From contig JAFZIG010000072.1 of the NCBI GenBank assembly GCA_017554485.1, positions 1 to 55,359 of the forward strand: DNA of 55,359 nucleotides, in the 5' to 3' direction. The notes beneath the pieces are model-generated. The model was not told the origin of the DNA. It made no database searches and saw only the letters and a list, made by a program, of their open reading frames with translations. The stretch is from Acidaminococcaceae bacterium. GTDB taxonomy: Bacteria; Bacillota; Negativicutes; Acidaminococcales; Acidaminococcaceae. Shown here piece after piece: positions 50,427 through 55,359 of this stretch. How positions within the stretch are numbered: position 1 is the first letter of the stretch; each line of letters begins with the position of its first letter. Position numbers and translations under genes: made by a program.

Positions 50427-51887
50427 TCACCAGCGGCTGTTCATGTGCCAGAATTCTTTGCGCAGCATGACCAGGACTGTATAGATTTCAAGGCGCCCCA
50501 ACAGCATGGCCAGTGCCAGTACCAGTTTGCCGGCATCGGAAATATGGACAAACTCCCCTTCCATCCCGATACCGCCAAAGGCCACCCCGCAGCTGCTGAT
50601 ACAGGCCATCACACCGAAAATGGCTTCCGTCAGGGAAACACCGGTGGCGGCAAACAGAGTGGAAAGCACAACGACACTGATTACATACAGGAAGAAAAAC
50701 CGGCTGATAGAAGCCAATACCGCAACAGTCAGCGGCTTGCCTTCAAACTTTACCGTAAAAAATAACCTGGGATGCAGCACCCGTTTCAGTTCTACTATGG
50801 TCATCCGCACCAGAACCACAAAACGGGCTATTTTTATGCCTCCAGCAGTAGAACCCGCGCATCCTCCGGTAAAATAAAGAAGCATAAGCATCAGTTTGGC
50901 AACTGCCGGCCATTGTTCATAGTTGGTAGAAACAAAGCCGGTGGTAGAAGAAAAAGACGCAACCATAAAAAAGCTGTGACGCACGGCTTCCGGAAATGTA
51001 TCCTCTGTCCCGGCATATACTGCCAGGGAAATCAGACATGAGGTTGCAAGGACAAAATAGATAAAATAACGAAACTCTTCATCGTCCCACAGCACATGCA
51101 AACCTTTGTAACAGACTTTATAATAGAGGACAAAGTTGGCTCCCGCCAGTATCATAAAAATAAAAACGACCAGCTCTATCAGCGGATTATTATAATGCAT
51201 AAGGCCGTTATCATAGGTGGAAAACCCTGCCGTTGCCACGGTAGCCATCGCATGATTGACCGCGTCAAATAAATCCATGCCGCAAATAAAGAGTAAAAAC
51301 GCTTCCGCCAGTGTCAGTGACGAATAAATCAAAAAGAGTATCCGCGCTGTGGACCGCAGCCGCGGCAGCAGGCGGTCCTCGTTAAAACCCGTGGCTTCCG
51401 CTACAAAAAGATGAAAAGCGCCGCTGGCCATACGCGGCAGCAGGGAAATAAATATTACGATAATACCCAGACCGCCCAGCCAGTGCGTAATACCGCGCCA
51501 GAACAAAACACTGCGGGGCAGCGCCTGCAGGCTTTCAATGACCGTAACCCCATTGGTCGTCACGGCAGACATTCCCTCAAAAAAAGACGAGAACAGGTTC
51601 AGTTCCCCGGTCATCCAGTAGGGCATGCCCGCCAGGGCCGCGCATAAAATCCAGGAAAAAGTGGCTGTGGCAACCCCTTCCCGGTTGGAAATCGTCTGTG
51701 AATATTTGTTAAACCGGCCATAATGGTTTAGCGAATATCCGACAAAGTTACAAAGCAAAAAACAGGTAAAAAAAACATCAGAGCATCCGTCTTCCAGGTA
51801 CATGGACATTCCCCAGGGGATAAAATAAACCGCCCCCAGACAAAAAACCATACGGGCCATTAAGTAGAATACTATGCGTATATCCAA
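50427..51887 (-). CDS. TrkH-type ion channel subunit, paralogue 2
   Basis: This 486-residue membrane protein has the TrkH layout. Its pore loops read AVTTNGVTV, VATAGFSTY, STTGFVSTN and SCGVAFGG. The first loop has Asn where Thr is usual, and the fourth differs in the residues after the Gly. Such changes may alter ion choice or conductance, but the filter glycines remain. The start is TTG at 51887 with AGAGGTG upstream, 11 bp after paralogue 3 ends. Confidence 0.9.
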   Translation of the reverse strand: MDIRIVFYLMARMVFCLGAVYFIPWGMSMYLEDGCSDVFFTCFLLCNFVGYSLNHYGRFNKYSQTISNREGVATATFSWILCAALAGMPYWMTGELNLFSSFFEGMSAVTTNGVTVIESLQALPRSVLFWRGITHWLGGLGIIVIFISLLPRMASGAFHLFVAEATGFNEDRLLPRLRSTARILFLIYSSLTLAEAFLLFICGMDLFDAVNHAMATVATAGFSTYDNGLMHYNNPLIELVVFIFMILAGANFVLYYKVCYKGLHVLWDDEEFRYFIYFVLATSCLISLAVYAGTEDTFPEAVRHSFFMVASFSSTTGFVSTNYEQWPAVAKLMLMLLYFTGGCAGSTAGGIKIARFVVLVRMTIVELKRVLHPRLFFTVKFEGKPLTVAVLASISRFFFLYVISVVVLSTLFAATGVSLTEAIFGVMACISSCGVAFGGIGMEGEFVHISDAGKLVLALAMLLGRLEIYTVLVMLRKEFWHMNSRW

Positions 51888-51898
51888 ACCGACACCTC

Positions 51899-53356
51899 TT
51901 ACCAGCCGCGTTTCTTCGCCCAGAAATCAGGGTGCAGGAACAGTACAAAAGCAAATAACTCGATACGGCCCATGATCATCGTTACATACAAGATCAGATA
52001 CTCAAAACTGTTCAGGGCTTCAAAGGTGGTTCCTTCCCCCATGATCCCATAGGCGGAACCTACGTTGCTCAAAAATACCACAACCGTTGCCATGGATTCC
52101 AGCATTTCGCTGCCGGTTAGGGAATATAACATGGAAAGGGCGATAAATACGATAAAATACAAAAAGAAATACCGGCCTACACCGATAATGGCCTGCACCG
52201 GTACCGGGCGCCCGCTCATGGTGATAACGCTGACCATACGGGGATGCAGGGTACGTTTGATCTCCTGCCAGCAGACCTTTAACAATACAACCACACGGGA
52301 CACTTTTACCCCGCCTGCCGTGGAAGCGGAACAGCCGCCGATGATTGCCGCGTAAAACAGCAAAAGGCGACTGAAGGCAGGCCAGTGGCTGAAATCCTGT
52401 GTTGCAAGGCCAGCTGTACTCATGATGGATACCACCTGGAAAAATGCATAGCGGAAAGAATGAAAAATATCGTAGCAGCGTTCCTGCCATAAATTTACTG
52501 TGACAAGAAGACCGAGAGCCAGAATCAGTCCGAAATACCAACGCCGCTCCGTATCTCTCCAGAATACGTCCATACGTTTTTGCAGGATCCGGTAATACAA
52601 AATAAAATTGCAGCTCCCGGCAATCATGAATAACATCAAAAGCAATTCCAGCATGGGACTGTTACATTCTGCCAGGTAGGTGCGGTAATGCAGGTATCCG
52701 CTGGTGGAGATGGAGGTTGCGGCCAGCTTCACCGCCATCTCCAGGGGCTGCTTCAGTACAAGAAGGATAACGATCATCATCACCGTCATCCCAAGATAAA
52801 TGAATATCAGGACGCGGACCGCTTCACGGATATGGGGCATAGTGCGTTCTGCAGAATTCCCCTGCACTTCTGCAGAAAACAGGTTTGCGGCACTGGAGCC
52901 TAATTGGGGCATAATTACGGCAAAAATGATGATAGCCCCGATACCGCCTATCCACTGGCTGACATCATGCCACAGCAAAAGACTGGAAGGATACGGGGCT
53001 CCTTCCAGAACAGAACTGACTCCTGTTGTCGTTAAAGCTGAGGCGCTTTCAAACAAGGCCTTGGGCACGGAAAAGTCCCCGGAAGCGATATAAGGAACTG
53101 CGCCTAAAATACTGGTATAAAGCCAGGATAAGCCTAAAAATACGGCACCTCCACGAATCGACAGCCGCATCTTTTTCTGTGAAACTGTAGTCCGCAGCGC
53201 ATAGGCTCCAAAGGCAAGGCCAACAATTATAGTTCCCAAAAACGGGGCAACCATCTCCGGTTCCTGATTCAGCGCATAGCCCAGGGAAGGCAGCATTGCG
53301 GCCACCATCACCAGGGACACGATCCCCGTCATGCGCAACACTAATTTCTCTTCCAT
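51899..53356 (-). CDS. TrkH-type ion channel subunit, paralogue 3
   Basis: This 485-residue paralogue is the most diverged. Its pore loops read ALTTTGVSS, SISTSGYLHY, MSTAGLATQD and SNVGSAYGI. Loop 2 has SGY in place of GGF, and loop 3 has AGL in place of TGY/TGF. The filter Gly is kept in each. The N-terminus also differs from the other two. The ATG at 53356 has no clear ribosome binding site. It is the first trkH after trkA, with a gap of about 118 bp. Confidence 0.88.
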   Translation of the reverse strand: MEEKLVLRMTGIVSLVMVAAMLPSLGYALNQEPEMVAPFLGTIIVGLAFGAYALRTTVSQKKMRLSIRGGAVFLGLSWLYTSILGAVPYIASGDFSVPKALFESASALTTTGVSSVLEGAPYPSSLLLWHDVSQWIGGIGAIIIFAVIMPQLGSSAANLFSAEVQGNSAERTMPHIREAVRVLIFIYLGMTVMMIVILLVLKQPLEMAVKLAATSISTSGYLHYRTYLAECNSPMLELLLMLFMIAGSCNFILYYRILQKRMDVFWRDTERRWYFGLILALGLLVTVNLWQERCYDIFHSFRYAFFQVVSIMSTAGLATQDFSHWPAFSRLLLFYAAIIGGCSASTAGGVKVSRVVVLLKVCWQEIKRTLHPRMVSVITMSGRPVPVQAIIGVGRYFFLYFIVFIALSMLYSLTGSEMLESMATVVVFLSNVGSAYGIMGEGTTFEALNSFEYLILYVTMIMGRIELFAFVLFLHPDFWAKKRGW

Positions 53357-53474
53357 CTAAGTATTATCTCACAATCTTTTCCACAGATTCTTTTCATCCG
53401 GTTTTTAAAACCGTCAACGCTGCGAATTTTACGGTAAAATGCAATGTGATTCCGTAAAAGTCTGCATCGGCAGT

Positions 53475-54815
53475 TTACTTACCGGCAAACATATCCATAA
53501 CATCCTGAACCACTTCCGTCTGGGCAAAGACAATGACCCGGTCCCCGGCATTCAGCACGCTGTGACCATTGGGAACCGACGCTTCCCCTCCATGAACAAT
53601 GCCGCAAACCAGGCATTCCCGGGGCAGCCTGGCGCGAATCAGTGTCTTGCCGTCCACTTTGCAGCCGACCTGCACCTGTAATTCCAGGGCTTCCGCCTTG
53701 GCGCCTTCCAGAAGGGCAACGGAAACCAGGCCGCCCTGGCGGATGAAACGCATTACTTCCGCAGCGCTTAACAGACGTGCCGAAAGTGCGATATCCACAC
53801 CAACTTTCGCCATCAGGTCCACGTATTCATTCCTGTCCACCCGGACGATCGTCTTTTTGGCGCCAAGGTGTTTAGCCAGGAGCGCCAGCAATAAATTCAG
53901 TTTATCGTCATCGGTCAGGCAGACAACACAATCTGCTTCCGTAATTCCCTCTTCCGTCAACAGATCGATATCCGTTCCGTCGCCGCAAAGAACCAGGCCG
54001 TTGTTAAGCTGTTCCGACAAAATACGGCAACGTTCCTTATCTTTTTCAATAACTTTTACAAAAATGCCCTGTTTTTCCAGCATCTGCGCAAGCATCCGTC
54101 CGGAACGGCCTGCTCCGATCAAAAGCACCCGTTCCAGTTTATCATAACGGGCTTCAAAGTTTTCCTCAAACTTCCTAATGACTTCCTGGCTGCCGACAAA
54201 GTAAACATTGTCACCGGGTTCAAGGATGTCATCGCCATGAGGGATAATCATTTTATGCTTCCGGAAAATCATGGCAATGAGAATGCCGTCGGGAAGCCTA
54301 ACATTCTTTAAAGGAATGCCCAAAAACTGAAAATCATTGGGCAGCCTGGCGCCAAACATACGCACCTTACCGTCAGCAAAATCATCTACGTCCAAAGCTG
54401 CAGGAGTCATCAGTATGTGGCTGATTTCATTGGCGGTAATACGTTCCGGATTCAGATTCAGGTCCACGCCCAGCGTCTTATTCAGCAGCGTTGGCTCACT
54501 GTCGGTGTATTCTTCGTTGCGCACCCGGGCTACCGTGTGTTTGGCGCCAAAAACCTTGGCCATACGGCAGGCAACCAAATTTACTTCATCGCTGTCTGTT
54601 ACAGCAACAAACACATCCGCATTACGGACTTCAGGCATTCCCAAAACTTCCGGACTGCAGCCATTGCCCTGAATGGTTAATACATCAAGGGTATCTTTGA
54701 TAACCTGACGGCATTCATCGTCCTGTTCAATCACCACAACATCATAAGAACCGTCTGCCAGCAGCTTTGCAATACTGTATCCCATCCTGCCGGCGCCTAC
54801 TACAACAATACGCAT
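53475..54815 (-). CDS. trkA: TrkA potassium uptake regulator (two RCK domains)
   Basis: This cytoplasmic subunit gates TrkH in response to nucleotides. The 446-residue protein contains two TrkA-N Rossmann domains (VVGAGRMGYSIAKLL and LLIGAGRSGRMLAQML, each with the acidic residue that binds NAD(H)) and two TrkA-C domains (about 145-220 and 365-446). This is the doubled form found in E. coli and many bacteria. GGTGATG precedes the ATG. It is first in the four-gene locus, so one regulator may serve three channels. Confidence 0.95.
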   Translation of the reverse strand: MRIVVVGAGRMGYSIAKLLADGSYDVVVIEQDDECRQVIKDTLDVLTIQGNGCSPEVLGMPEVRNADVFVAVTDSDEVNLVACRMAKVFGAKHTVARVRNEEYTDSEPTLLNKTLGVDLNLNPERITANEISHILMTPAALDVDDFADGKVRMFGARLPNDFQFLGIPLKNVRLPDGILIAMIFRKHKMIIPHGDDILEPGDNVYFVGSQEVIRKFEENFEARYDKLERVLLIGAGRSGRMLAQMLEKQGIFVKVIEKDKERCRILSEQLNNGLVLCGDGTDIDLLTEEGITEADCVVCLTDDDKLNLLLALLAKHLGAKKTIVRVDRNEYVDLMAKVGVDIALSARLLSAAEVMRFIRQGGLVSVALLEGAKAEALELQVQVGCKVDGKTLIRARLPRECLVCGIVHGGEASVPNGHSVLNAGDRVIVFAQTEVVQDVMDMFAGK

Positions 54816-55040
54816 AACATCACCTGCTTACCTGAAAATACCTTCCAGTAAAAAACACTCATACGAAATCAATAAGAATTAAAGGATAAAAAACTAAGAA
54901 TGGACACACTCATACAGAATAATTATACTATATTCAAAGGATTAAATAAATGACTTTTTTAACTGTCAATTCCGAAAAACATTTGTTAAAGCACTTAATA
55001 ATTAAGTCAGTTACAACTTATTGCAGTACCTTGAGCAAAA
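54816..55040. other. AT-rich intergenic region between 5S rRNA and trkA
   Basis: This stretch is AT-rich and has no gene that I can support. On the minus strand it includes AGTATAATTATTC (about 54912-54930), a likely -10 box for trkA, with no good -35 box at the usual distance. Confidence 0.4.
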
Positions 55041-55072
55041 GTAAAAGCCCCCGCAGGTTATTCTGCGGGGGC
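55041..55072 (-). terminator. rRNA operon terminator
   Basis: GCCCCCGCAG (55047-55056) and CTGCGGGGGC (55063-55072) form a 10-bp GC-rich stem with a six-base loop. Leftwards it is followed by TTTTACTTTTG. It lies directly after the 5S rRNA and ends the rRNA transcript. Confidence 0.92.
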
Positions 55073-55079
55073 GTTTGTG

Positions 55080-55197
55080 TGACCGGCAACAATCTATCCT
55101 CCCAGGCCGCTTCCAGCCCAGTACTTTCGACGCGTGGGAGCTTAACTGCTGTGTTCGGGATGGGAACAGGTGGGGCCTCCCAGCCATCGTCACCGGA
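55080..55197 (-). rRNA. rrf: 5S ribosomal RNA
   Basis: On the minus strand the conserved 5S segments are in order: TCCGGTGACGATGGC, CCCATCCCGAACACAG, AGTTAAGC, AGTACTGGGC and GGGAGGATAG, ending in GTTGCCGGTC, which pairs with the 5' end. The length of about 118 bases is typical. Exact ends are accurate to within a few bases. Confidence 0.95.
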
Positions 55198-55359
55198 TCT
55201 CTGGATGGTCTTTTCCCCCCTTCTGCTTCGTCAGACTGCGGCTCGCTCGGTCGATATACGCCAGTATTATCTCCCGTCGCTCGCCTTGTCTTCCTTGCAT
55301 AAGACCGGAAAATCCTCATCCACTCTTTCAGGTCTTCTCAGACCCTCAAAACTTTACAG
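55198..55359 (-). other. 23S-5S intergenic spacer of an rRNA operon
   Basis: About 160 bp upstream of the 5S rRNA hold no gene that I can identify. The 5' part (near 55330-55359) carries TTTTGAGGGTCTGAGAAGACC, with GGTCTGAGAAGACC able to form a small hairpin. This is probably the spacer after 23S rRNA, which would begin beyond the right edge. Confidence 0.6.

Noticed and set aside
55198..55359. 3' end of 23S rRNA inside the window
   Set aside because: I could not match the sequence to conserved 23S segments; it fits a 23S-5S spacer better.

Overview
The window looks like the chromosome of a diderm Firmicute of the class Negativicutes, possibly Acidaminococcaceae; this is inferred from gene content, since no 16S rRNA is present. 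The housekeeping order priA-def-fmt-DUF116-rsmB-rlmN-prpC-pknB-rsgA-rpe and a PASTA-type Ser/Thr kinase are Firmicute traits. A two-partner-secretion outer-membrane transporter and a secretin imply an outer membrane. Two-subunit iron-sulfur fumarase, a TAXI-type TRAP transporter and two LarA-family proteins fit an anaerobic organic-acid and amino-acid fermenter. TTG start codons behind good Shine-Dalgarno sites are frequent.

Layout. 1-2210: the end of a frameshifted acidic repeat gene, then a two-gene fumarase operon. 2240-8330: a decayed accessory stretch with YvrJ-like relics, an IS110-family element with a structured non-coding left end (candidate bridge RNA), a DUF4143 ATPase, an HU tail fused to a broken exported glutamine amidotransferase, an exported MTA/SAH nucleosidase with a coupled 38-codon ORF, and a 163-bp palindromic repeat. 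8330-13920: an ACT-domain protein, Hsp33, and the riboflavin operon ribD-ribE-ribBA-ribH under an FMN riboswitch with a visible terminator. 13929-14090: a second type of palindromic repeat.

14125-26364 is a long minus-strand housekeeping block (pentose phosphate, ribosome biogenesis, kinase/phosphatase pair, RNA methylation, formyl-Met handling, replication restart), with several overlapping start/stop junctions. 26445-32000 holds a DUF937 protein and a small type IV pilus or type II secretion cluster: two ATPases on the minus strand, a PilP/GspC-like lipoprotein and a secretin on the plus strand. The secretin gene carries a perfect 19-bp inverted repeat just after the signal peptide.

32098-37979: CapA-like, unknown TIM-barrel, VanW-like and YqeG-like genes, a sodium:solute symporter, a second copy of the 163-bp repeat and a lipoprotein. 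38360-41927: a TAXI-TRAP operon (binding protein, DUF1850, fused permease). 42029-48762: trpS, a TpsB-like outer-membrane protein, a RarD-type transporter and two LarA-family genes separated by a truncated repeat. 48917-54815: a potassium-uptake locus with one TrkA and three diverged TrkH paralogues. The window ends with a minus-strand 5S rRNA, so an rRNA operon continues beyond the right edge.

The observations most worth following up are the IS110 left-end RNA, the inverted repeat in the secretin gene, the three TrkH channels with differing selectivity-filter residues, the exported nucleosidase with its coupled small ORF, the palindromic repeat family, and the acidic repeat protein broken at an A7 tract.
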